Assembly: GCA_019243195.1 (NCBI GenBank)
Contig: JAFAUQ010000163.1
Coordinates: forward strand, 1 to 41,578
From: Hyphomicrobiales bacterium
Lineage (GTDB): Bacteria; Pseudomonadota; Alphaproteobacteria; Rhizobiales; Xanthobacteraceae
DNA length: 41,578 nt
Direction of reading: 5' to 3'
Each line of letters begins with the position of its first letter. Position 1 is the stretch's first letter. The position numbers were made by a program, and so were the translations under genes. Shown here in pieces: positions 31,403-39,853 of this stretch. The notes under the pieces were generated by a model. That model was not told where the DNA came from and did no database searches. It was given only the letters and a program-made list of their open reading frames with translations.

Positions 31403-31482
31403 TCGCTTGGGGGGCGGACCAGTCGGAGTTAGAGCGGGGCGCTCGGGTGGTCGTGCTCGACGACAGCGCATGACTAGCGCGA

Positions 31483-31511
31483 TTGGCGTGAGCGCCACAT
31501 GTCCCTATCTT
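31483..31511 (+). promoter_or_regulatory. Promoter/operator of the second antitoxin copy, diverged
   Basis: In an ungapped alignment with the left copy, TTGGCG (31483-31488) and TATCTT (31506-31511) replace TTGACA and TATGTT at the same 17-base spacing. The left operator palindrome is gone; a different one, TGGCG-TGAG-CGCCA (31484-31497), sits at nearly the same place. Confidence 0.5.
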
Positions 31512-31517
31512 CGGCAC

Positions 31518-31757
31518 ATGACGAGGATGATTAAAATTGGCAATGTGCCGGCCGGGCTGCATCGTCGCCTCAAATCGCGGGCGGCGCTGGCGGGCATGTC
31601 GCTTTCCGATTACCTGCTGAGCGAGATTCGCCAAGCAGCGGCGCGGCCGACCCTCGATGAGTTGCGCGCGCGGTTGGAACAGCGCCCGGGCGTCACCCTG
31701 ACGATGGAATCGGCACAAGCGGTCCGCGCCGAACCCGGCGGTAATGATCGTCGTTGA
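31518..31757 (+). CDS. FitA/VapB-type antitoxin, orphan copy
   Basis: This 79-residue ribbon-helix-helix antitoxin is a close paralogue of the one at 11236-11475, with 69 of 79 residues identical. Changes concentrate in the DNA-contacting first strand (IKIGNVP versus IQIRNVP) and in the C-terminal tail. That matches the changed palindrome upstream, as if DNA specificity had drifted with its operator. Its toxin partner is deleted. It could still be expressed and repress itself, or act as an anti-addiction copy against the intact toxin at 11462-11854. Confidence 0.8.
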   Translation: MTRMIKIGNVPAGLHRRLKSRAALAGMSLSDYLLSEIRQAAARPTLDELRARLEQRPGVTLTMESAQAVRAEPGGNDRR

Positions 31758-31762
31758 CGGTT
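31744..31762 (+). pseudogene. Stub of deleted PIN toxin gene
   Basis: The first five codons of the toxin (MIVVD) match the intact copy at 11462, overlapping the antitoxin stop as there. After that the sequence is unrelated (GSSTLLYRE...) and no PIN motif follows, so the toxin has been removed by deletion or replacement. Confidence 0.65.
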
Positions 31763-31880
31763 CCTCGACCCTTCTGTACCGCGAACGCGAAAAGGGGTGG
31801 AAGCATGCGCGTGGCGGCTGCTTTGTCGCGAAGCCAATTCTCGGCTATGATTCCGGTGCCCCAATTTGGATGGACAGCCG

Positions 31881-32105
31881 ATGGCACATGCTCGCATTTC
31901 CGTTGATCCCGCGGTCATGATGGGCAAGCCATGCATCAAAGGCACGCGGATCACGGTGGAATTGATCTTGCGTAAGCTCGGCGCAGGCCGTTCGTTTGCG
32001 GACCTCCTCGAAGCGTATCCCCGGCTCACGGAAGAAGACTTGCGCGCCGCGCTGGCCTTCGCGGCCGATTACATGCAGCATGAGACGGTTCTCGCCGCCG
32101 AGTGA
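31881..32105 (+). CDS. DUF433-family antitoxin
   Basis: This 74-residue helix-turn-helix protein of the DUF433 type has the diagnostic run ISVDPAVMMGKPCIKGTRI followed by VELILRKLGAG and YPRLTEEDLRAALAFA. In established pairs these proteins neutralise a PIN-like toxin encoded directly downstream, as here. The ATG at 31881 gives the family start; a TTG five codons earlier is possible. The stop overlaps the toxin start (TGATG). Confidence 0.9.
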   Translation: MAHARISVDPAVMMGKPCIKGTRITVELILRKLGAGRSFADLLEAYPRLTEEDLRAALAFAADYMQHETVLAAE

Positions 32106-32461
32106 TGCGTTTTCTGGCCGATGAGAATGTCTCGCTGCTGGTGATCGAGCGGCTCAGAGCCGGCGGTTTGGAGGTCGTATCGATTAGTGAAACTAGACCA
32201 GGCGTTCCCGATCGAGACGTTCTCGACGCGGCTAATGCCGAGAGCTGTGTTCTGATCACCGAAGACCGTGATTTTGGCGAATTGGTTATCCGCCAAAACT
32301 TGGCGGTTCGCGGCTTGGTCCTTTTGGAACTTGATCGGCTCTCCAATCAGATGGAAGCTGACCTGGTTGCGGAAGCTGTTTCGGCGCACGTAGACAGGCT
32401 CTTGGGCAACTTGCTTGTGATTGAGCCAGGGCGAATTCGCATCCGGCCTCTGCCGCGATGA
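32105..32461 (+). CDS. DUF5615 PIN-like toxin
   Basis: This 118-residue PIN-like (Mut7-C type) protein has the acidic start MRFLADENVSLLVIERLR, then the middle DVLDAANAESCVLITEDRDFGELV, with Asp/Glu residues placed for metal binding. It is the usual partner of DUF433 antitoxins and is predicted to be an RNase. The ATG at 32105 overlaps the antitoxin stop; a GTG immediately before it (32102) adds one residue. The frame is intact. Confidence 0.88.
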   Translation: MRFLADENVSLLVIERLRAGGLEVVSISETRPGVPDRDVLDAANAESCVLITEDRDFGELVIRQNLAVRGLVLLELDRLSNQMEADLVAEAVSAHVDRLLGNLLVIEPGRIRIRPLPR

Positions 32462-32498
32462 CCGGACCTTGCGTCTCCCCCCGCGCGGCTGATTGCGG

Positions 32499-32610
32499 TG
32501 GCGATGGGGCAGGACGCCGGATAGTGCGCCCGCCGGCGAGGTTGTCATCCACATCGCCGAGGGGGCGGAGGAGATTCTGCGGAAGCGTTACCGTAGCTGG
32601 TGGCGGACAA
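32499..32610 (+). pseudogene. Decayed 3' end of a nitronate monooxygenase-like gene
   Basis: The sequence aligns with 12002-12126: GGCGATGGGGCAGGA, then GCCGGCGAGGT, and GCGGAGGAGATTCTGCG are shared, but there is a premature TAG and a deletion of about ten bases, so it is not translatable. It is a second fragment of the same type of gene as the one on the left of the cluster. Confidence 0.6.
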
Positions 32611-32687
32611 CTATATTTAGAGTAGTGCGGCGCTAAAATGGTGCTATCCTACTGTTTAATCAACTGAATACCCGCTAAAGTGACTGC

Positions 32688-35435
32688 ATGGCCGTAGCAG
32701 CATTCCATCCGGAGGACCGCGCTCGCGCGGCTCTGGATGATCGATTGGCCGCTTGTGGCTGGATCGTCCAGTCGCGCGATGCCCTCAATTTATCTGCTGG
32801 CTCGGGAGTCGCCGTGCGCGAGTTTGGCACCGGCGCCGGACCAGCCGATTACGCGTTGTTTGTGGACAAGCAGTTTTGCGGCGTCATGGAGGCCAAACCC
32901 GCTGGAACGACGCTCAGCGGATATTCCGATCAGGCATCTCAGTACATCACGGAGGCGCCGGAATGGCTCAGCGTCGATCCAAAACATCGGCGATTCGAAT
33001 ATGTCGCGTCCGAAACGGAAATCATTTTCCGCGACCACCGCGATCCGGAGCCCCGTTCGCGCCGCGTGTTTACCTTCCATCGTCCAGAGACGCTGAGGCG
33101 ATGGCTGGGCGAGCCCGAAAGCCTGCGCGCCAGGCTTCGCCATCTGCCACCGCTTGTGACCGAGGGCCTGCGGACCTGCCAAGTCGAGGCAATCGAAGGA
33201 CTCGAAAAGTCCTTGGCCAACAGCGACCCCCGCGCGCTCATACAAATGACCATGGGCGCCGGCAAAACTTTCACCGCCTGTACCGTGTCGTACCGGCTCC
33301 TCGCACACGCCGGTGTCCGGCGAATTCTTTTCCTCGTCGATCGACGCAATCTGGGAAATCAGACTGCGACCGAATACGCCGGCTATCGACCCCCGGGCAC
33401 CGGGCGGTTGTTCCCTGAACTTTATGGTGTGCAAAAACTGGGGGCCGCCGGTCTCGACGGCAACGCGGCGGTCGTTATCGCCACAATTCAGCGGGTTTAC
33501 TCTGTCCTTTCGGGGCAGGAACTCGCGGAAGAAGAGGAGGACCGGTCCGGTTTCGAGCGCGTCGAAGAGGCCCCAAAGGTCGTCTCTTACAATCCAAAAA
33601 TTCCAATCGAGACATTCGATCTCATCGTAACCGACGAGTGCCATCGATCGATCTATGGCTCCTGGCGACAGGTGTTGGAGTATTTCGACAGCTTCATCGT
33701 CGGCCTCACGGCGACGCCGTCACTGCACACACTCGGTTTCTTCAATCGGAACATCGTGGCCGAGTACCCCTACGAGCGCTCGGTGGTCGACGGCGTGAAC
33801 GTCGGATATGAAGTTTTTCGTATCCGAACACGCATCAGTTCGCAGGGATCGCGCGTGGAGAAGGGTTATACGATCCCAATCCGCGACAAACGGACTCGGG
33901 CACAGCGTTACGAGACGTTGGCCGACGACCTGATTTACTCAGCGAGGGAATTGGATCGCTCTGTTGTCGCGCCTAACCAAATTCGCACAGTTCTAGAGAG
34001 CTATCGCGACACGGTGTTCACGGAGCTTTTCCCGGGCCGATCCACTGTCCCCAAGACGGTCATTTTCGCCAAGGACGACCACCACGCCGAACAAATCGTT
34101 GAAATCGCCCGCGAGGTGTTCGCGAAGGGAAACGATTTTGCCAAGAAAATTACCTATCGCGTCGACAATGCTGACCCCGAGCAGCTGATCAAGGAGTTTC
34201 GCATCAATCCCAACCCTCGCATCGCGGTGACCGTGGACATGATCGCGACGGGGACGGATGTGAAGCCGATTGAGGTGCTGATTTTCCTGCGCGACGTTCG
34301 ATCCGAGTTGTATTTCGAACAGATGAAGGGGCGTGGCGTTCGGACCATCAGCACGACCGATTTACAATCGGTAACGCCGGACGCTGATGCGAAAACTAGA
34401 TTCGTGCTCATCGATGCCGTTGGTGTGACCGAAAGCGCGAAGACGCTTGCACCGCCGCTCGACCGGCAGCGGGCTACCCCCTTCGACAAATTGCTGGAGC
34501 AGGTGGCATCCGGCGATCGTCGCGACGACACATTGTCCTCGCTGGCGGCGCGCCTTGCCATGCTCGACCGCAAGCTCGACGGAGATTCCGCAACCGAACT
34601 GGCGAAGCTTGCCGAAGGCAAGTCCGTCGCCGATCTCGCGCGGGGCCTGCTCGATGCCATCGATCCGGATACGATCGATACAGCTACGCGTGGCCGACAT
34701 GGCGAGGATGCAACGCCGGCAGAGAGGGTGGTGACCGAGACGGAATTGAAGGATCAAGCGTGCCGGCCGTTCGACTCGCCCGAGTTGCGCCAGGGTCTTA
34801 TCGCCGCGAAAGCCCGGACCGACGTGAAGATCGATACCATATCGACCGATGAGGTGATCTCCTCGGGGTACGACGAGACGCTGGCCAAAAGCGCGATCGA
34901 GCGCTTTCGGGAATTTCTCGAAGCGAACAAGGACACGTTGGTAGCGCTGCAGATCCTATACGGCCGCCTGTATGCCCAACGGCGACTCACCTATGAATCC
35001 CTGGAAGATTTGCGTGACGCGCTGAAGCGACCCCCGTGGCTTCTCGAACCGATAAATATCTGGCGAGCTTACAAGCGGTTGCACGATACACGCGTCCGCG
35101 GGAATCCGACTCGGATCCTCACCGATATCGTCATGCTGGTGCGCTTCGCGCTCGATAAGGACGACGTGCTGGAGCCGCTGCCTGCCAAAGTAGCCGGAAG
35201 GTTCAATCTTTGGCTCGGGCGCGAAAAGAACGCCAGCCGCGAGTACTCCACAGAGCAGCTGGCGTGGCTGGTTGCAATCCGCGACCACTTGGCCGTCAAT
35301 GCCGAGGTCACGCGGGAAGACTTGCTGGACATGGCGGCCTTCGCTGGAAAAGGCGGCCTCGTCAAAGCGCGGGAGTTGTTCGGCTCCCGCCTAGACGATC
35401 TGCTGGGCGATTTGTCGGACGCCCTTGTGGCCTGA
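32688..35435 (+). CDS. hsdR: Type I restriction enzyme, R subunit
   Basis: This 915-residue motor-nuclease subunit has an N-terminal nuclease domain with Asp54 and the Glu68-x-Lys70 motif (VMEAKP). The helicase core has Walker A MGAGKT (189-194), VDRRNLGNQ, Walker B DECH (316-319), GLTATPS and the late motifs VDMIATGTDV and QMKGRGVR. The C-terminal ~300 residues are helical and bind the M/S complex. The ATG at 32688 is in a more AT-rich leader. The frame is intact. With the S and M genes directly downstream it forms a complete system; the order R-S-M differs from the textbook R-M-S. Confidence 0.93.
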   Translation: MAVAAFHPEDRARAALDDRLAACGWIVQSRDALNLSAGSGVAVREFGTGAGPADYALFVDKQFCGVMEAKPAGTTLSGYSDQASQYITEAPEWLSVDPKHRRFEYVASETEIIFRDHRDPEPRSRRVFTFHRPETLRRWLGEPESLRARLRHLPPLVTEGLRTCQVEAIEGLEKSLANSDPRALIQMTMGAGKTFTACTVSYRLLAHAGVRRILFLVDRRNLGNQTATEYAGYRPPGTGRLFPELYGVQKLGAAGLDGNAAVVIATIQRVYSVLSGQELAEEEEDRSGFERVEEAPKVVSYNPKIPIETFDLIVTDECHRSIYGSWRQVLEYFDSFIVGLTATPSLHTLGFFNRNIVAEYPYERSVVDGVNVGYEVFRIRTRISSQGSRVEKGYTIPIRDKRTRAQRYETLADDLIYSARELDRSVVAPNQIRTVLESYRDTVFTELFPGRSTVPKTVIFAKDDHHAEQIVEIAREVFAKGNDFAKKITYRVDNADPEQLIKEFRINPNPRIAVTVDMIATGTDVKPIEVLIFLRDVRSELYFEQMKGRGVRTISTTDLQSVTPDADAKTRFVLIDAVGVTESAKTLAPPLDRQRATPFDKLLEQVASGDRRDDTLSSLAARLAMLDRKLDGDSATELAKLAEGKSVADLARGLLDAIDPDTIDTATRGRHGEDATPAERVVTETELKDQACRPFDSPELRQGLIAAKARTDVKIDTISTDEVISSGYDETLAKSAIERFREFLEANKDTLVALQILYGRLYAQRRLTYESLEDLRDALKRPPWLLEPINIWRAYKRLHDTRVRGNPTRILTDIVMLVRFALDKDDVLEPLPAKVAGRFNLWLGREKNASREYSTEQLAWLVAIRDHLAVNAEVTREDLLDMAAFAGKGGLVKARELFGSRLDDLLGDLSDALVA

Positions 35436-35443
35436 ACGGGGCG

Positions 35444-36910
35444 ATGATGATGCCAATCGAGTTCCACCGGGATGGGCCGTGGGAACTGCCCGAGGGATGG
35501 GTGTGGGCGCGCGCGGGCGATGTATTGCCCCTTGAATACGGTAAAGGACTTCCGGAGCGGCAGCGTGACACGTCTGGGGCTATACCTGTTTACGGCTCGG
35601 CTGGGATAGTCGGCACTCACTCCAAACCACTGGTTGATGAGCCATGTCTCATACTTGCACGAAAGGGCTCGATTGGAGCTGTCTTTGAAGAGACCCGCCC
35701 GTCCTGGCCCATAGACACTGTCTATTTCGCTCGCAAGTCACATGTCTTGGATCTCCGCTATGCATATTGGTTCATTGTCTTTTCGCAATTTGGTCGGCTT
35801 GACCAATCCACAGCTGTTCCGAGTTTAAGCCGTGACAAATATAACGACGTCCTGATTCCGATCGCCCCAGGGGCAGAGCAGCGACGCATCGCAGCACGAA
35901 TCGATGAGCTATTCACTGACATCGTCGATGGCGAGGCGGTAGCTACCCGGACTCTCAAGAACCTTGGAACTTGGCATCGGGCACTGCTTAAAGCCGCTGT
36001 CACCGGCCAACTAACATCGCAATGGCGAGTAGACAAGCCTCCAAATGAAGAGGGTCGGGATGTTGTTCGCCAATTGCGCCAATCTATCACAGCTACGGAT
36101 GGACCGTTTGTCCAGAGAATCCGGCAAGAGGATACAAAAGGCAAAACGATCGATGTATCAAAATTGCCTGAGCTTCCTGGCAGCTGGATATGGTCGCGTA
36201 TCGGTGAGGTTGGCCTTGTAACTGGTGGACTGACAAAGAATCCGGCTCGGGCGTCCATTGTCCGGAAGCTTCCCTATCTTCGGGTCGCCAATGTCCAGTA
36301 CGGGATGTTAGATTTGACTGATATCCAAGAGCTAGGTGTTGGAGAAGCGGAGTTAGATCGCGTCTCGTTACGAATTGACGACTTACTAATCGTTGAGGGC
36401 AATGGTAGTATTAATCAAATCGGTCGATGCGCATTGTGGAGCGCCGAAATTCAGCCCTGTGTGCATCAAAATCATATAATCAAAGTTCGATTTTCAGACG
36501 CGAGAATCGCCCACTGGGCCTTCCACTGGCTCATGTCCCCCCACGGCCGGGAACTCGTCACGACTGTAGCGAGCTCCACATCTGGACTGCACACCCTCAG
36601 CATCTCAAAGATCGAAGCGATTCCGATTCCGATTTGCCCCCTATCAGAGGTGGAGGAGATATTGCGCCTGATTGGTCGGAATTTCGATGACGAGGTCACG
36701 ACAAAGATTGAACTTCAAGGGGGCATTAGTTCATTAACGAGGATCCGAAACGCTGTTCTGAAGGCGGCATTTGAAGGCCGGCTGATCGAAAGGAACCCTA
36801 CTGACGAACCTGCTGACATTTTGCTGACACGACTAAATGGGGCGATCGATGATGGTGTACTGCTACGCCAAACGCGGCGATCGAGAAATTCAGTGATAGC
36901 GGCGGAGTAG
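35444..36910 (+). CDS. hsdS: Type I restriction-modification specificity subunit
   Basis: This is a 488-residue DNA-recognition subunit with two target-recognition domains: one from about residue 10 (LPEGWVWARAGDVLPLEYGKG ... SLSRDKYNDVLIPIAPGAEQ) and one from about 240 (LPGSWIWSRIGEVGLVTGG ... LSISKIEAIPIPICPLSE). Each is followed by a conserved helix (RRIAARIDELF and RLIGRNFDDEV). Codon use is noticeably less GC-rich than in hsdR and hsdM, as usual for frequently exchanged specificity genes. The start is the first of three successive ATG codons at 35444, just after the hsdR stop. Confidence 0.92.
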   Translation: MMMPIEFHRDGPWELPEGWVWARAGDVLPLEYGKGLPERQRDTSGAIPVYGSAGIVGTHSKPLVDEPCLILARKGSIGAVFEETRPSWPIDTVYFARKSHVLDLRYAYWFIVFSQFGRLDQSTAVPSLSRDKYNDVLIPIAPGAEQRRIAARIDELFTDIVDGEAVATRTLKNLGTWHRALLKAAVTGQLTSQWRVDKPPNEEGRDVVRQLRQSITATDGPFVQRIRQEDTKGKTIDVSKLPELPGSWIWSRIGEVGLVTGGLTKNPARASIVRKLPYLRVANVQYGMLDLTDIQELGVGEAELDRVSLRIDDLLIVEGNGSINQIGRCALWSAEIQPCVHQNHIIKVRFSDARIAHWAFHWLMSPHGRELVTTVASSTSGLHTLSISKIEAIPIPICPLSEVEEILRLIGRNFDDEVTTKIELQGGISSLTRIRNAVLKAAFEGRLIERNPTDEPADILLTRLNGAIDDGVLLRQTRRSRNSVIAAE

Positions 36911-36916
36911 TCGTCG

Positions 36917-38377
36917 ATGAACGAATCCTCACTCATTCAAAAAGTCTGGAACTACGCGACGGTCCTTAAGAATGAAGGCGTTCACTACGGTGCGTACATC
37001 TCGCAGATATCATTCCTCCTGTTCCTCAAGATGGACGATGAGGCAGCGACGCGCCTCGGTGAGCCTTCAGCCTTACCCGAAGACTGCCGCTGGAGCGTGA
37101 TCAGGGATTACCAAGGCGAGGCGCTGGCAGCACGCTATGGCAAAATACTCTCCAAGCTGTCGCGCGAAGATGGGCTAATTGGAGCTATCTTCCTTAAGGC
37201 CCAGAACGAAATCCAGGACCCGGCCAAACTGCGACGGTTGGTTACTTTGATCGGTGAGGAGACTTGGCTCGGCCTCGACATCGACACGAAGGGCGCGATC
37301 TACGAGGGCCTGCTCGAACGCAATGCCGCCGAGGTCAAGAGCGGCGCCGGCCAGTACTTCACCCCCCGCCCTTTGATCGATGTGATGACCGCGGTCATCG
37401 ATCCGCAGCCCGAGGAAAGTGTGCATGATCCCGCCTGCGGCACTGGCGGCTTTCTGCTGGCTACCTGGGAGCGGATGAAGGCCAATCCTCGCGCCAAGGA
37501 CCGTAGGCTACAACAGCGCATGCGTGCCCGTCTCTCCGGCGTCGACATCGTACCCGACGTGGTTCGGCTCTGCGCCATGAATATGTATCTGCACGGCGCG
37601 GCGCGCAGCGAAAGCATGATAGATCGCGCGGACGCTCTGATCAGGAAAAACGGAGAATACGACGTTGTCCTGACCAATCCGCCTTTTGGGAAGAAGCAGG
37701 GTTACAGGATCGTCGGACCTGACGGCGAAATCGAAACCGAGCGGGAGGAGTACAATCGCCCGGATTTCATCAAGACCACGAGCAACAAGCAACTCAATTT
37801 CCTCCAGCACATCATGTCGATCCTGAAGATCGACGGGCGCTGCGGAGTGGTGCTGCCGGATAATGTGCTGTTCGAAGGGGCTGGAGCGGACATACGCAAG
37901 CGCCTTCTCGATAATTACGATTTTCACACATTGCTGCGGCTTCCCACTGGAATTTTCTACAAGCAGGGCGTCAAAGCCAACGTGCTTTTCTTCGACCGCA
38001 AACCGGCTTCCGAGGAGCCTTGGACTAAGGAGCTGTGGATTTACGACTTGCGGACTAATATGGGCTTCACTCAGAAAGAACGGCCGATGAAGCGTCCTGA
38101 TCTTGACGACTTCGTTGCGTCCTATTGTGCGGCAAACCGTACCAAGCGCAAGGAGAGCGACCGCTTCCGTAGATACACCTACGATCAGTTACTGAAGCGG
38201 GACAAGTTCAATCTCGATATATTCTGGCTTAAAGACGACAGCCTCGATGATCCCGATTTGCTCCCGGCGCCGGACGAGATCGCAGCGGAGATCGTCGAAA
38301 GTCTCGAAACCGCCCTGGAAAAGTTCCGCAAGGTCGCCGCTACCTTGCAGCCGGGATCTGCATCGCTGATCGAATGA
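36917..38377 (+). CDS. hsdM: Type I restriction-modification DNA adenine methyltransferase, M subunit
   Basis: This 486-residue N6-adenine methyltransferase has an N-terminal helical HsdM domain (MNESSLIQKVWNYATVLKNE), then SAM motif I DPACGTGGFL (about 165) and catalytic motif IV NPPFG (about 254). GAGQYFTPRPLIDVM precedes motif I as in the family. It starts six bases after the hsdS stop. All catalytic motifs are present, so methylation should be active. A C-terminal helix (DEIAAEIVESLETALEKF) probably contacts HsdS. Confidence 0.95.
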   Translation: MNESSLIQKVWNYATVLKNEGVHYGAYISQISFLLFLKMDDEAATRLGEPSALPEDCRWSVIRDYQGEALAARYGKILSKLSREDGLIGAIFLKAQNEIQDPAKLRRLVTLIGEETWLGLDIDTKGAIYEGLLERNAAEVKSGAGQYFTPRPLIDVMTAVIDPQPEESVHDPACGTGGFLLATWERMKANPRAKDRRLQQRMRARLSGVDIVPDVVRLCAMNMYLHGAARSESMIDRADALIRKNGEYDVVLTNPPFGKKQGYRIVGPDGEIETEREEYNRPDFIKTTSNKQLNFLQHIMSILKIDGRCGVVLPDNVLFEGAGADIRKRLLDNYDFHTLLRLPTGIFYKQGVKANVLFFDRKPASEEPWTKELWIYDLRTNMGFTQKERPMKRPDLDDFVASYCAANRTKRKESDRFRRYTYDQLLKRDKFNLDIFWLKDDSLDDPDLLPAPDEIAAEIVESLETALEKFRKVAATLQPGSASLIE

Positions 38378-38433
38378 GTAGGGTAGCGCGAGGTAGCGAC
38401 GCCGGGAATATTTGCCCTGGCGAAGATGGAGGT

Positions 38434-39393
38434 TTAATCGGGTGCGTGTGACGCTCTTCGAAACACCCAGCCGGACGATTGGCTCGAACTGATCAAACAC
38501 CATGTCGGTGAATCGGTAGCGTTACCTTCACAATAATGGAGAACTACATCATCATCATTGGGTGGAATGAACCCAACCGCGCTACATGCTTGGTCCGGGC
38601 CGTTACGGACGATCAGCCCCTCACCAGTTCGTGAGAAGTTGGTAACTGGCCGGCTAGCTTTTGAGCGCAAAGCCAGATACCAATTGCTGACCCACCCCTT
38701 CACATTCCTGCACTGAATCGCGCACCATCCGGCGCTGCATTGGTCAACAACAATATCTGTGGCATTCGATGGAAGAGACGCAGTAAGCAAGCCCTGGACA
38801 TTTGGAGTAGTACGAACGTTCAGTTCGTTCGTTGCCGGAATATTAACGACGACATGAGTACCATTTGTTTGGTCACATGACCAGGCTACAATTTTCTCTC
38901 CGGGTTTGAGACATATGCTTGGCGGATTGAGCGAGGGAAGAGCGGAGTCATCGAGATTTATGATCCGCCTTTCAGGATCGGATACGAATCCCGCGGCTAC
39001 GAAGAATTTTAAATTCCGGATTGATTCTGCTCTAGAGGTGGTTTTGATTGCGTCGAGGATAAGCGATGTTTCGAATTTCTTTCTCTCGAGTGACTCGACG
39101 GCGGTCTGTTTGGTTCTTTCAAGCTCGAGATTGCCTTCAGCCTTAAGTTTTTCAATTTGCAATAAGGTCAGCGATTTGCCCGCCTCCACATTTTGTGATG
39201 ACCATGCTGTGATTAACGCGCCAGCTACGCCGCTAACGAGAGCGATCGCAGCACCCGCTATCGTCGCCTGGGCTGCGCTGAGGCCCCTACGATTGGACAC
39301 CACCTCCTTTAGCGCAGCTTCACGGCGACGAATCTCGGCATCAAGCGCAAATTTGCGCTCCTCAAGCGACGGTGGCTCTTGTTCCGATGCCAT
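38434..39393 (-). CDS. Membrane-anchored coiled-coil protein with SH3-like domains
   Basis: This 319-residue protein has an N-terminal charged coiled coil (residues 10-33), one transmembrane helix (about 39-65, AAQATIAGAAIALVSGVAG), a second coiled coil (about 75-115), then two bacterial SH3-like repeats (NELNVRTTPNVQGLL and EGLIVRNGPDQACS are the typical repeat starts) with several Cys. The SH3 part is probably outside the cytoplasm. No enzyme motif is seen. It converges on hsdM, 56 bases away; its lower GC than the flanks suggests it arrived with the restriction system. A surface-sensing or anchoring role is possible but not shown. Confidence 0.7.
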   Translation of the reverse strand: MASEQEPPSLEERKFALDAEIRRREAALKEVVSNRRGLSAAQATIAGAAIALVSGVAGALITAWSSQNVEAGKSLTLLQIEKLKAEGNLELERTKQTAVESLERKKFETSLILDAIKTTSRAESIRNLKFFVAAGFVSDPERRIINLDDSALPSLNPPSICLKPGEKIVAWSCDQTNGTHVVVNIPATNELNVRTTPNVQGLLTASLPSNATDIVVDQCSAGWCAIQCRNVKGWVSNWYLALRSKASRPVTNFSRTGEGLIVRNGPDQACSAVGFIPPNDDDVVLHYCEGNATDSPTWCLISSSQSSGWVFRRASHAPD

Positions 39394-39529
39394 TTGGGAC
39401 TGCGGTTTCGATTCCTGCCGCTCGACGATCTAGTATAGTCCGAATAAGGCAGCGAATGGGCGAGCGCGGACGGCCCGCCGGCCAAGAGCTGCGCTTTGTG
39501 AGCACGCGTTAGCAACTGCAGTTTATTGG

Positions 39530-39616
39530 CGGAGAGGGAGGGATTCGAACCCCCGATACGGTTACCCGTATGCCGCATTTCGAGTGCGGTGCATTCAACC
39601 GCTCTGCCACCTCTCC
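39530..39616 (-). tRNA. tRNA-Ser (anticodon CGA)
   Basis: Read on the minus strand, the acceptor stem GGAGAGG/CCTCTCC, discriminator G, anticodon stem-loop CCGCA-CTCGAAA-TGCGG (anticodon CGA, reading TCG), a long variable arm (TACGGG-TAA-CCGTA) and the T-arm GGGGGTTCGAATCCC are all present. The CCA end is not encoded. The long variable arm confirms a serine tRNA. It lies about 140 bases from the end of the restriction-system region. Confidence 0.97.
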
Positions 39617-39680
39617 GGCCGCGCGGCGCGCGGGATTATTTAGCCAAGGGGTTGGGGCGGGACAAGCCGGCGCATTTCGG

Positions 39681-39822
39681 CCTCGTCATTCCGGCGCGCC
39701 GCGCGGCGAACCCGGAATCCAGTAACCACGGCCGCCGATTACTGGATTCCGGCTCTCGCGCAGAGCCTGTCCTCGGACGGCGCGAAGCGCCGATCCGGGG
39801 GCGCTCGGCCGGAATGACGAGG
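39681..39822. repeat. Long palindromic intergenic repeat (GTCATTCCGG type)
   Basis: The ends CCTCGTCATTCCGGC (39681-39695) and GCCGGAATGACGAGG (39808-39822) are perfect complements, and an inner stem CCGGAATCCAGTAA / TTACTGGATTCCGG lies around 39735. It is the same class as the elements at 6592-6711 and 9238-9281. Confidence 0.8.
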
Positions 39823-39853
39823 CTGAGGGTTTTTGGCCCGCCGTGCCCCCACC

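Larger units (their letters stand above)
31513..31762 (+). repeat. Direct repeat, right copy (antitoxin gene plus first codons of toxin)
   Basis: This is the counterpart of 11231-11480 in the same orientation. Similarity runs through the antitoxin gene and the first five toxin codons, then stops sharply. The two copies bracket the biosynthetic cluster. Confidence 0.8.

Noticed and set aside
39530-39616. tRNA-Ser as the integration site of the biosynthetic cluster
   Set aside because: The tRNA is about 8 kb from the cluster edge, no integrase is visible, and I saw no second copy of its 3' end near 11-12 kb; it may still mark the edge of the restriction region.
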